Positions 1-8,642 of a stretch of 64,000 nt of DNA are shown here, piece by piece. How positions within the stretch are numbered: position 1 is the stretch's first letter; each line of letters starts with the position of its first letter. The notes beneath the pieces were generated by a model that searched no databases, had not been told where the DNA came from, and worked only from the letters and a program-made list of their open reading frames with translations. Position numbers and translations under genes: made by a program. The DNA comes from Cyanophora paradoxa (lineage: Eukaryota > Glaucocystophyceae > Cyanophorales > Cyanophoraceae), in contig QPMI01000270.1 of the NCBI GenBank assembly GCA_004431415.1, forward strand, positions 26,441-90,440, written 5' to 3'.

Positions 1-1688
1 AGTACGTCCTGCAGCTCATCAGCCAGATCTACGAGGAGAAGATCGTGGCGGACGGGGCGGACGACCGGGAGCGGGTGCCGCGGCAGGCCCTCGCCGAGTT
101 CGTGTACGACTTCCACCTCAGCCAGTTCGGCCTGCAGGCCGTGGCGGAGATGTACGCGCTGGACCTGCTCGCCTCGCTGCACGCGCTGCACGTGGGGAGC
201 GAGCGGGCGCACACCTTCGCGCGCTTCCTCGGCCTCTTCGACCCCCTGCCCCTCGACGCCCTCAACTTCTACCTGCGCGCCCCCGCCCCCGCCGCCCCGC
301 CCCCTGCCTCCCCCTGACCCTCGTTGCCGCGCGGCGGGCGCAGGTACGCACTGGCGACGGTGCAGACGTGCGCGGGGGGGCCCATCCTGGCGTCGGAGGA
401 CGACGTGGCCTTCTCGCTGCCGCTCAACCGGGCGCTCACGGCGACGCACGCGCTCTTCTCGGGGTGCGGGGCGCGGCGCGCGCGCGCCGGCCCGCGCCGA
501 GGGGCCGCAGGTACGTGGAGGAGGCCGTCCTCGAGGCCCTCGTCGCCGCCGTCACCGCCGCCGCCCACGCCGGGTCCCCGCCCCGCCCCGCCCCGCCCCC
601 GGGGGGGCCGGCTGAGGCGGCGCGGGGGGGGCAGGCGGGTGGACCAGGACCGGTACCTGTCGCTGGTGCTGGAGGAGTGGCGGCGCGGGGCGGCGGCGTC
701 GGACGCGAAGATCGTGGCGCTCTTCCGGGCGGCGGACACGAACCGGGACGGGAAGCTCTCGTACGACGAGTTCAAGGCCGTGCTCCTCAACGCCGACGCC
801 GCCCTCGCCGAGCGCGAGGTCCTGCGCATGTACCGCGAGGCCCTGCACCGCTCCAAGCAGCAGGGCGCCGGCATCGCCGAGCGCGCCTTCCTCGCCGTCG
901 CCCGCCAGCACGGGCTGGCCCAGTGGCGGCCCCACCACCCCGTCCTCGGGGACCAGCGGGCGACCGTGGACCGCCCCATCGCGCCGGGCGCCTCGACGGC
1001 GGTGCAGAGCCTGGAGACGCTGGAGACGACCTGGGCGGCGACGGAGGACTGGCTCGCCGCCGGCATGACCACCATCCAGAAGCGCACGCCCGAGGCCTAC
1101 GCCGACCTCACCAAGCGCTACCAGCACGTCAAGCAGCTCCTCTCCGACAAGGCGCCCCCGCCCCCGCCCCCGGCCCCGCCTTCCTCACGCCCCGCCCCCG
1201 CAGCGCGACGCCTCCTCCGCATGGCACGCCTGTGCGCCGCCCCCGTGCCGCCCGCCCCCGCTGCCCGCCCCGTCCCTCACCGCGCGCCGCGCAGACCGGC
1301 TGCTGGTCTCGGAGGTGCACCGGCTGGTGCCCCCCGAGGCGGCGACGGAGGGCGGGCTGCGCGTTCCGGCCCCCACGAGCCGGGCGCTGACGACGCGGCG
1401 GCGGCGGGAGGCGGAGCGGGAGGCGGAGACGAGCGGGGAGGAGGGGGCGCTGGACGAGAAGAGCCTGGAGGCGGAGCTCGCGCGCTACGAGGCCCGCCGC
1501 CAGCAGACCCAGGCCCGCCTCCTCGCCAACACCCAGGGCCCGCCCCACCCCCGAGCCCCCCGGACCCGGCGCCCCGCCTCACGCCCCGCCCAGAGTCCTC
1601 CCCGGCCGGCGCACGGGGCGAGGCTGCGGGGGAGGCGGGCGGGGGCGCGAGGGGCGCGGAGGGCAGCGGGGCCGAGGCGGCCTCGTAA
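1..1688 (+). CDS. EF-hand protein, 3' part (5' end outside window)
   Basis: The gene enters from the left edge and ends at the TAA at 1686-1688. The joined exons give a mostly helical protein with one clear EF-hand calcium loop (DTNRDGKLSYDE, about 735-775) following a stretch resembling a second, degenerate helix pair. A charged, coiled-coil-prone tail rich in Arg, Glu and Ala follows (about 1380-1530). Exons are separated by short introns; two of them (275-343 and 1152-1203) only keep the frame if they start with GC. Others are GT-AG, for example after the Ser-Gly codons near 460 and near 575. The family was not recognised. Calcium sensing is inferred from the loop alone; a flagellar or cytoskeletal role is only a guess from overall composition. 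Confidence 0.6.
275..343 (+). other. GC-AG intron in the EF-hand gene
   Basis: The exon ends ...TTC TAC CT, the intron runs GCGCGCC...GCGCAG, and the next exon continues G TAC GCA CTG. Only the GC donor keeps the frame; a CTGAC branch-point-like motif lies at 314-318. There is no family homology to confirm the boundary. Confidence 0.5.
1152..1203 (+). other. GC-AG intron in the EF-hand gene
   Basis: GAC AAG is followed by GCGCCCC...CCGCAG and then CGC GAC GCC. It is a 52-nt C-rich intron with phase 0 boundaries. Based on frame continuity only. Confidence 0.5.
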
Positions 1689-1869
1689 AGGCGCTCGTTC
1701 GCGATCGGGTCGTTTGCTGCATCTAAAAAGGGACGGTCGAGACTAGTCTGCCTATCTGCTCTAACTGTAGACGGCACGGCGCTCGCGGGTCTAGCGCGGG
1801 TCTGCCCCGGGGAGGGTGGGGCAGGGGAGGGGGTGCCGGGCCAATCAGGGAAGGGCCGGGCCTAGAGCT

Positions 1870-2964
1870 GGTTCTCGGTGAGCCAACGCGTGAGCCCTGG
1901 AATAGGTGGAGGAGTGAGGCGCGCGGGGCTGGGCGGGGCGCGGGGCGGGGCGGGCACCGGCAGGGGGTACGGTGGTGAGGAGCTTGTCGATGAGGTCCTT
2001 GGGGTCGGCGGAGGAGACGAGAAGGGCGGCGGAGGATGCTGAGCAGCACCGGAAGGGCGCCGGGGGGCTGGGTGAGCTGGCGGCTGGGCGGGAGCGGGGC
2101 GGGCCGGGCACCGGAGATGAAGCCCTCGTCCCGCGAGTGCGCGATCTGCGCCAGCAGGTGGTCGTAGTACCCCCCCACGTTCAGCACCCCGATCGGCTTG
2201 CTATGCACCCCCAGCTGCGTCTGCGCCCCCCGGCCCCCGCCATTAGCGCCGCCGGCCCGCGGGCGCCAGCGGCGCGAGGCGGGGGCGGACCCACCCAGGT
2301 TACGGACTCCAGTAACTCCTCGAGCGTGCCGTATCCGCCGGGCAATGCTATAAAGGCATCTGACCTGCGAGACCGACGAGGCGACGAGCTCGAAGTTAGC
2401 GAACCATCCACGTCAATTTAACACAATCCTTTGCAAATCCCGCACATTGCGGCCATCTTCGCCTTGCGCGTGTGCATGCTGTCCACCTTCACAGTCTCCC
2501 CGATCGACTGCGCGCGTGCGCCGCGCGTCACGTCGCCCCACCACGGGGCTGCCGGGCGGGGCCGCGTGGGCGACGCACCTCGCCCGAGAGCTCCCGCGGC
2601 ATAAGCGCGACGGGGATGATGCCTGCGCAAAGCAGCTCAGCGCTTATCGCCCCCGTAGGTAGCACAGACCCAGCTAGCTCCTGCGTTGTCCGCAGCTAGC
2701 ATGCTTGTGTTATCAATACGCTCAGCGCGCACCTGTAACGCGGCCACCAGCTGCCACGTGCATTTGTGGTCAGCTGCAGACTCGAGCGCGAGCTCGAGAG
2801 CCGCACCGTCGTTCACCGTCCTAGCAACTGCTCCCATCAACCCAACGCTCCCGCCGCCATACACAAGGCCGATTCTTCTCCGCGCGAGTTCCTCTCCAAG
2901 CGCGATAGCGGCCTGCTTGTACGCCGGTTTTCCTCCTTCTGAAGCGCCGCAGAACACGCATATG
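1870..2964 (-). CDS. LOG-family cytokinin riboside 5'-monophosphate phosphoribohydrolase
   Basis: Enzymes of this family cut the ribose phosphate off cytokinin nucleotides to release active cytokinin; many microbial members were once called lysine decarboxylases. Visible in order on the minus strand: the N-terminal CVFCGAS nucleotide-binding start (about 2960-2935), [13 protein letters not shown] (about 2870-2830), a MHTRKAKMA segment carrying the conserved Arg (about 2480-2455), and the catalytic [10 protein letters not shown] motif (about 2345-2315). Then come [14 protein letters not shown] and DEGFIS near 2200-2120. The first coding exon is upstream of an acceptor at about 2965 (CTAAC then ACAG) and was not found; the last exon, near 1870-1990, is uncertain. 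The family is present in plants, algae, fungi and bacteria, so it says little about lineage. Motifs are intact, so the enzyme is probably active. Confidence 0.85.
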
Positions 2965-3297
2965 TTGTTCTGTCCAGCGTTAGCTCCCGCGCGCGCGCGT
3001 TGTTTCGGAGCGCTGGATTATCCCCGCACGCACGAAATTCATTCGCCGCCGATTTCGCGCCGAGACCGGCCTCGCTCTTCGCCGCTCGCCCGCTCGCCGA
3101 TCTCTGTACCCGAATCCAGAGGGGGGACCAGGGGAGACTTCGTTCAACGATGCCGGGGTGGGACGCCGGACTCCTTGCGTCGGGGATACTGAACGGCCTC
3201 GCGGTGTGCACGCAGCGTTGCACTTGAGGTTGGGCGTTTCGGGGAGAACTCACCACGCCGTCGCTCTCCGCGCCTCTCCCCGCGCCTGACTGACTCA

Positions 3298-4322
3298 GTG
3301 ACGCGTTTTGGCGCCGGCTGCAGGGAGCTAACTACTGGTGGATTGAAGGTGCGTACGCGCGTAGTGCAGAGGACGTCGCGCCTCGCGGGGCATCTTGAGA
3401 CCCTGCCGCCACTGACGCCGGGTGTCTCGCCAGGTCCGGAGTATGCAGCACTAGGGACCAAGGCCGGCGTGCGGCTCGCTTGCCGCTTCCTCGGTCTCGG
3501 GGGCTTGATCAGCAGCATGGGGTGCGCATCATCAGCTATAGGCGTTGATCAGCTATAGAGATCTCTGCAGCTGCGGGCCCCGCGCGAGGGTCGACTGACG
3601 CGTACGGCGCTGGGCGGGGCAGGGCGCTGGAGGTGTACGCGGCGCGGCCGAAGGCGTCCCGCGACCTCCGCGTCGGTGCCGCCTCCATGGTCCGCCGGCG
3701 CCCGGCCCGGAGCCCCAGCTGCACCCGCGGCCGGCACTGCGCCAGCAGGGCCCGGGGCCAGACCCAAAGCCTGACGCTGGCATCGTTCCTGCGCCTCGCG
3801 CAGGTCCTCTTCGGCGACGGTGCGGCTGGCCAGCGGCGCGCGGCCCGCCGCCGTCCCTGCGCCGGCGCTGAGCCCCTGCGCGCGCTCTCGCAGTCTTCTT
3901 CATCGCCCGCGTGCTTTGGGCGGTGCATACGCGCGAGCCCTCCTCGCCCTTCAGGATCTAGCTGGCGCCCCGCCGCCGCGCTGATTCCTGCCCCGCTTGT
4001 CGGCCCGAGCAGGTCTACTGGCGCGGTGCGGCCCGGCCCCTCGACCTCTAAACCCCCCCCCTTCCCCCTCCCCCCCTTCCCCTCCCCCCCTCCCCCCCCC
4101 CCCTCCCCCAATCAACCAACCCCCCACCGCCCCATCCCGTCCCCGGGGGCTCCACCCCTCGCACGGGGCTCACGGGGGCGGGTTGGGGCCGGGAGCGCAG
4201 GGTACGAGGGGGCGCAGGAGGGGGACGCGGCCTACGGCTGGCTGGGCGCGGCTATCTGCGTCGCGGAGGCCCTCGCCGTCCTCCCCGCCCTCCTCCGCCG
4301 CCCCAAGCGCAAGGGCAACTGA
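3298..4322 (+). CDS. unidentified small membrane protein, multi-exon
   Basis: A TGA stop follows the end KRKGN at about 4320. The last exon (about 4205-4319) encodes one convincing hydrophobic helix (YGWLGAAICVAEALAVLPALL) and a basic tail. Upstream, short exons bounded by acceptor-like CAGs can be read (for example one with FFIARVLW near 3900 and one with FWRRLQ and YWWIE near 3305-3345), but their joins are uncertain. The start codon was not identified. A long C-rich tract at 4045-4120 looks intronic. No family was recognised. The strand and the 3' end are the only firm parts. Confidence 0.4.
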
Positions 4323-5495
4323 GCGGTCGCCCCGGCGCGCGCGCCCCAACCCAGGCCTTCATGTGCCAGCCCCCCGGACCTCAACGTGTCCCCCCTTGGC
4401 GCTTCAAATTCCGCCCTCTGATTCGAATCCGGATCCTCCTGGCCATGGCATGGACAAGATGATCATTGGACTTTACATTTCAGGGGCACGCTCGCGACAG
4501 AGATCTGGACGTAAGCTTGCCAACGTTACCGTCTCCTTCCCTTCCCCCCGTCGCCGCATGCAGCTGGGGCGGGGCGCGTGCCAGCATGTCCGTATTGTAA
4601 TTGCAGTTGGCCCCGGGAATGTAAACACGCAGTGGTCTTCTCGCAAACAGCAACGGTCGGCCCGGCCCGGCACACGCGTACCGTAGTACGCCTAACTTAA
4701 TTAGCTATAGTATACGTAGTAGATGCCATATCATAGTATACATGATCATGATATCGATGTCACAGTGTCTCGGGCCGGCCCGGCGGGCCCCAGGCCGGGA
4801 GGGCCAGGCCCCGCCAGGCCCCCGGGCCCTGCTGGGGCGGGCAAGGCCGGGCCCCCCTGCATTCAAGACTTCAAAGGCTTCCGCCCCCCGAGCCTCGGAC
4901 TCCGGGAGCCTCGGACCGGAGTTGGAACAAGCTCCAAGGGCTTGATTCAGTGACTCGCCGGGTCAACGTCACGATCATGAGTTGAGATCGCGATCGGTGA
5001 TCACTGTATATGTGATACTAGCTATAGGCTAGGCTTGCGAGAGGCCGCAATTGCAACTTGGCAAAGCTTGCAATTGAACTTCGGAAGGTTGGAGGCTTTG
5101 CCGCACCCCGGGCCCGGTGACCGCGGCGCCGGCAGTGCCACGGTTCAGTTGCAATATTTTTAACGTATGGCTGCCACGGCAGCCTTGCTTACAGCAAGCT
5201 AAGCACAACATGTCTTGTCATGAAGTGAAGGTCTAGATTCGCGCTTGCCAAAGCCGCGAAGCTAAGATCATGACTCGCTCGCTCACAAGAAAGGGCAAGC
5301 TGCAACTGCGCTCGAGGACATCAGCTAGCGCACGCTGCAGAGTGAGTCTTGCGGACATAGAATGATTGAACATTAGTGATCAATTGTTGATCAATTATTC
5401 ATCAAAAGATATCAATGGTTGGCACTAACAATGGCTTAAAGATGACTGAAGGAAGGCATAGTAAACAATGGGCATTGCTAACACACATTGAAAGC
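4323..5495. other. intergenic, no gene seen
   Basis: GC falls well below that of the flanking genes from about 4680. The stretch holds AT-rich palindromic words (TATAGCTA-type, GATCATGAT at about 4743-4751), a GGCC-rich block at 4770-4860 and a GATCATGAG word at 4973-4981. No convincing ORF or RNA gene was seen. Confidence 0.5.
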
Positions 5496-5555
5496 GGCTA
5501 AGCAAAGCCGCTCGAGCGGCTAGGGAACAAGCCGCTCAGCAAGTTACACAGCTTG

Positions 5556-5575
5556 CCCTCGCTTGTGAGCGAGGG
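5556..5575. repeat. perfect 8-bp hairpin beyond the recombinase stop
   Basis: CCCTCGCT, loop TGTG, AGCGAGGG. It lies 64 bp past the recombinase stop and next to two further AGCGGCT/AGCCGCT inverted pairs at 5496-5540. A role in 3' end formation or as an element terminus is inferred. Confidence 0.6.
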
Positions 5576-5638
5576 AGACAAGCGCCGACAGCACAGCAAA
5601 GGCGCACAACTGCGAAGCAAGACTCTAAGACTAGACAA

Positions 5639-6640
5639 TCAACTACTGCGCCGAGTACGCGCGACTTGCTGCCGACATGACTGCAGCGAAGCTGACGGGC
5701 CAGCGTAACGAGCACCAGGCCTAGCCATGAGCGCAGCCAAGGGCGGGCGCTCAGCAGAATCGATATAGCGTCGGTAGACCGCTGACAACAAAGACCAGCG
5801 ACCAACCGCTTGAACAAGCTCTTCAGGCACGCCCGCCGCAGCCAGAGCAGTAGCTCCACCGCGACGCAAGCCATGAGGTGTGATACCAGTGGCGTCCAAG
5901 CCCGCCGCGTCAAATGCGAACCGGAGAACATAGGCCACGGTCTGAGCTGACAGAGAACGAGCTGCGTCCCGAAGCTGCCCAAAAAGAGGTGCGCCCGGAT
6001 CCGCGAGCGCTACAGTCCGCAAGTAGGTTCGAAACCAGAACACCGGACAGATGACCGACTCTGGGACAGCGCCCAAGACAACTTGCGCGCCTTGGCGACG
6101 ACGATCGGTCTTGGAACCGGCAATGAAGAGCACGACGCGATCCGCGCGGATGGACACATCTTGCCGCCGGAGTGCCACGATTTCGCCACGCCGCAACAGG
6201 CCAAAGAAACCGGTAAGCAACATCACAAGGGCGCGAAGGAGCTTGTTTGAGGGGGAACGAGCGTAGGTACGAGCAATCGCCTCCAGGTGGACGGACGTGA
6301 CCAATGCAGATTGCTTTGCTGGTTTTCCACAAAGTCGGGCGATTCCTTGCAATGTTTGCAGCACAAGGGGGTGAGCAAATGCAGTAGTAGGCAACATCCT
6401 CTGCCTTGTCTGATGTAGCAGAGCAGAGTGACACTGGTCAATTGCTGAGAGACCGTACTCTTCATCAGCAAGAGCCACCAGCAGTGTTGCGACGCCAGAA
6501 GCTGTTGGTGGCCAGGCTGGAATGCAGTGAACCGCGCAATGGCCTTCATAGAGGACGACCCAGCGGGCGTAGAGGCTTTGGGTTCGCTCGCTCACAGAGT
6601 TTGTTCTGTAGAAAGTGACCCGGTTGAGCAGATCAGCCAT
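5639..6640 (-). CDS. tyrosine recombinase of a mobile element
   Basis: A 333-residue open frame from ATG at 6640. It shows the tyrosine-recombinase layout: an N-terminal SAM-like helical DNA-binding part, then the catalytic core with the first arginine in GLLRRGEI (about residue 155), H-x-x-R in PHGLRRGG (about 268-275), the downstream Trp in VGRW, and a nucleophile-candidate Tyr in the AVYRRYI segment (about 293-299). All catalytic positions are present and there are no internal stops or introns, so this copy could be active. The HGLRRGG form is typical of DIRS-type and Crypton recombinases. Codon use is much less GC-extreme than in the host genes. Confidence 0.85.
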   Translation of the reverse strand: MADLLNRVTFYRTNSVSERTQSLYARWVVLYEGHCAVHCIPAWPPTASGVATLLVALADEEYGLSAIDQCHSALLHQTRQRMLPTTAFAHPLVLQTLQGIARLCGKPAKQSALVTSVHLEAIARTYARSPSNKLLRALVMLLTGFFGLLRRGEIVALRRQDVSIRADRVVLFIAGSKTDRRRQGAQVVLGAVPESVICPVFWFRTYLRTVALADPGAPLFGQLRDAARSLSAQTVAYVLRFAFDAAGLDATGITPHGLRRGGATALAAAGVPEELVQAVGRWSLLSAVYRRYIDSAERPPLAALMARPGARYAGPSASLQSCRQQVARTRRSS

Positions 6641-6699
6641 ACGAGCACCTGCATCACCAGAGTCAAGGGTATGTCAGACTACATTTCTTCTTCTTCTTT

Positions 6700-7389
6700 T
6701 TAAAGCCCCCCACTCAAGCTTTCTATCCCTGTTGCTGGACAAAGTAAGCTGAGCAGAGATGAGCAGGAGTTGAATTCTGCAGCAAGAGCCTGCAATCTAC
6801 TCCCACGACACATAAAGAGCAACAAGAATCCAGGAAGGTAACTGTGCCGAGCGAGGCCCGCGATAGCACACGTCATATGCTGGGCCGAGCACCATTGCAG
6901 GTGCACGCAAGGCAAGCTGCAACTGTGGCCACCATGGAGCTGAGGGCCACTGAGGGACAATAAAAACTGCCGAGGCTGGCGCGGCTCGTTCGGGCAATCC
7001 TTCACGACATGCCCGGGCTTGTTGCAGCGGAAACACATCCCGCTGTTGCGCTGCGACGGCGGGCGATCGCGGCCCTGGTGCTGGGGCCGCGGGTTGGCGT
7101 GCTGCACATACGGGCGCCCGCCGGCGGCCTCCGGGCCAGCAATGTTGAGCGCGTGCGCCAGCGCCGCAGCCGTGCCCCGATACTCCTCTGGCACACCTGC
7201 CAGCCGCTCGGCAAGCTTGTCGCCGCCCTTGTCGCGAATGTCGATCCGCTTCCGGAGCTCGTCGAGGATTTTGAGGCTCTGCTTTACGTGATCGTAGCAC
7301 GCAGTGCACGAAGAGCATCTCTTGAGCTGAAACTTAAGCTGCGATAGCTGCAGGGCAAGCTCACGAAGCCACGGGTTTTTGAGCTGCAT
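6700..7389 (-). CDS. gag-like nucleocapsid part with CCHC zinc knuckle
   Basis: The open frame contains one retroviral-type zinc knuckle, C-F-R-C-N-K-P-G-H-x4-C (about residues 115-130), preceded by a helical region with Leu- and Lys-rich segments and a Gln-rich stretch encoded by CTG/CAG repeats at about 7423-7440. The frame stays open upstream to about 7460, where it overlaps the end of the preceding ORF in a different frame. The two may therefore be one gag product joined by frameshifting or by an intron, or this copy may be damaged. The downstream end lies 60 bp before the recombinase start. Confidence 0.65.
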   Translation of the reverse strand: MQLKNPWLRELALQLSQLKFQLKRCSSCTACYDHVKQSLKILDELRKRIDIRDKGGDKLAERLAGVPEEYRGTAAALAHALNIAGPEAAGGRPYVQHANPRPQHQGRDRPPSQRNSGMCFRCNKPGHVVKDCPNEPRQPRQFLLSLSGPQLHGGHSCSLPCVHLQWCSAQHMTCAIAGLARHSYLPGFLLLFMCRGSRLQALAAEFNSCSSLLSLLCPATGIESLSGGL

Positions 7390-7463
7390 AGCCTCATGGT
7401 TGTCTTTCTGCTGCTCGCCGAGCTGCTGCTGCTGCTGCTCTTGAAGCTTGATGACCGCGCTAT

Positions 7464-8039
7464 CTATCCACGCTGAAGTAGCTCAGCCCACGCTGGCGGA
7501 AGCGCACCCGCTGCCGGTTTGGTCGACGTTGGGGCAGTCGAGTTGCCAGCGGGTACAGCATAAGGGCCTTGAAGGTGACGGGTGAAGCCGGTTGACGGGC
7601 CAGCCGCGCCCGGATCCACTTGCGCCAAGTTCGGAAAGTTGCGCGCAGCCACTTGCTCTTCCTCGTCGTAGGCGCCACCGAACTGCTCACGCTGTGCCAG
7701 TCTAACGGCAACGTCGTCCTCAGGTTCATCTTCTGGGTCGGACTGCTGCTGGTCCGGATCCGGCGACACGGCTTTCTCCTTGCCTTTGCGAGATCGCGTC
7801 GGCGGAGGTGCAGGCTGCTCCTCCTCCGCACTGTCGTTGGCCGGAGCTTGAAGACGAGATGACGACCTCCGGGCCTGGGGCGCGGGGGTCGTCGCCGTCT
7901 TGGGTTTGGCCGACTTGCGCGCACCAGTGGCCGTTGACTTGCGTTTCTGCGCCGCCTCGGCACAGGCGACGAGCAGAATGATGGTCAAGACGACTACGAA
8001 CAGAGGGGCCCACGATGGGCTCCTCCGCGAGCGAGCCAT
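7464..8039 (-). CDS. N-terminal ORF of the gag-like region
   Basis: A 191-residue ORF begins with an ATG at 8039. It has an N-terminal hydrophobic stretch (about residues 11-29, LFVVVLTIILLVAC) that looks like a signal or anchor, then a long low-complexity part rich in Lys, Ala, Pro, Glu and Gln. The hydrophobic start is unusual for a gag protein. It ends at a TAG near 7464, in a frame different from the zinc-knuckle ORF that follows immediately. No enzyme motif was seen. Confidence 0.5.
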   Translation of the reverse strand: MARSRRSPSWAPLFVVVLTIILLVACAEAAQKRKSTATGARKSAKPKTATTPAPQARRSSSRLQAPANDSAEEEQPAPPPTRSRKGKEKAVSPDPDQQQSDPEDEPEDDVAVRLAQREQFGGAYDEEEQVAARNFPNLAQVDPGAAGPSTGFTRHLQGPYAVPAGNSTAPTSTKPAAGALPPAWAELLQRG

Positions 8040-8091
8040 GACCTCAGCTTAGAGGCCTTGGCTGCGAAGCAAGACTGAGGCTTGTACCCCA

Positions 8092-8122
8092 GGGGCGCAC
8101 TTATAACTTGTAAGTGCGCCCC
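8092..8122. repeat. perfect 12-bp inverted repeat upstream of the gag-like ORF
   Basis: GGGGCGCACTTA, loop TAACTTG, TAAGTGCGCCCC. It begins 53 bp upstream of the first ORF of the mobile element, so it could be a promoter-proximal hairpin or part of the element terminus. Confidence 0.7.
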
Positions 8123-8642
8123 TTGTACATATGTGCGTAAGCAAGGCTGCCTTTATTTGGCAGCCATACACTGCCCTATGCTACGCTGACGCTCACATAG
8201 GTTCGATTTAGTAATCGATATATCGCACGCCGTGACGCATATGCCAGAACTCATGTGTTGCCTCACGGCTTTCGGCCGTCCGACGGTCAGGAGCCGGCAC
8301 TGCTATAGCTAGCCTCTGCAGCGTTTGCGCAGAGTGCCCTTACTAGACTCTGAGACCCCCACTACCTTTCATGTACCTCGGGTTCTTCCCCCGGGCGAGA
8401 CACTTGTACCCGGGCACTTGCTCTTGCGCCCAGAATACTAGCTCTGCTTGCCCGCACCGCCAGCATGCCGGAGCTGCACAGCACGCACGAGCACGTTCAG
8501 CTGCACCGGAAACCTAGCTCGTCTGACATGATCAGTGATTCCGCTGCACTGCTCTCAGTGACTGCCGCCGTCATGCCGGCACGAATTCGCCATTGGGGAG
8601 GGGGGCGGGTGAGGAATGAGGGATGGGGTTGCGGGGTCGGGG
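8123..8642. other. intergenic, no gene seen
   Basis: A mixed, moderate-GC stretch between the mobile element and the 3' end of the repeat membrane protein. No convincing ORF, RNA gene or repeat was found apart from short palindromic words. Confidence 0.4.

Larger units (their letters stand above)
5496..8122 (-). mobile_element. tyrosine-recombinase element with gag-like protein (DIRS/Ngaro/Crypton-like)
   Basis: A lower-GC island carries, in transcription order on the minus strand, a gag-like coding region with a CCHC zinc knuckle (8039 to 6700) and a tyrosine recombinase (6640 to 5639). Strong hairpins sit at both outer edges: GCGGCT/AGCCGC repeats at about 5496-5540 and 5556-5575 beyond the recombinase stop, and 8092-8122 just upstream of the first ORF. 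The order gag then recombinase fits DIRS-type retrotransposons, but only about 60 bp separate the two genes, so there is no reverse transcriptase. Exact element ends and target duplications were not found; the limits given are the outer hairpins. Confidence 0.65.

Noticed and set aside
4045-4125. C-rich tract as a coding Pro-rich segment of the small membrane protein
   Set aside because: The tract has no consistent frame with the following hydrophobic exon and resembles the C-rich introns elsewhere.
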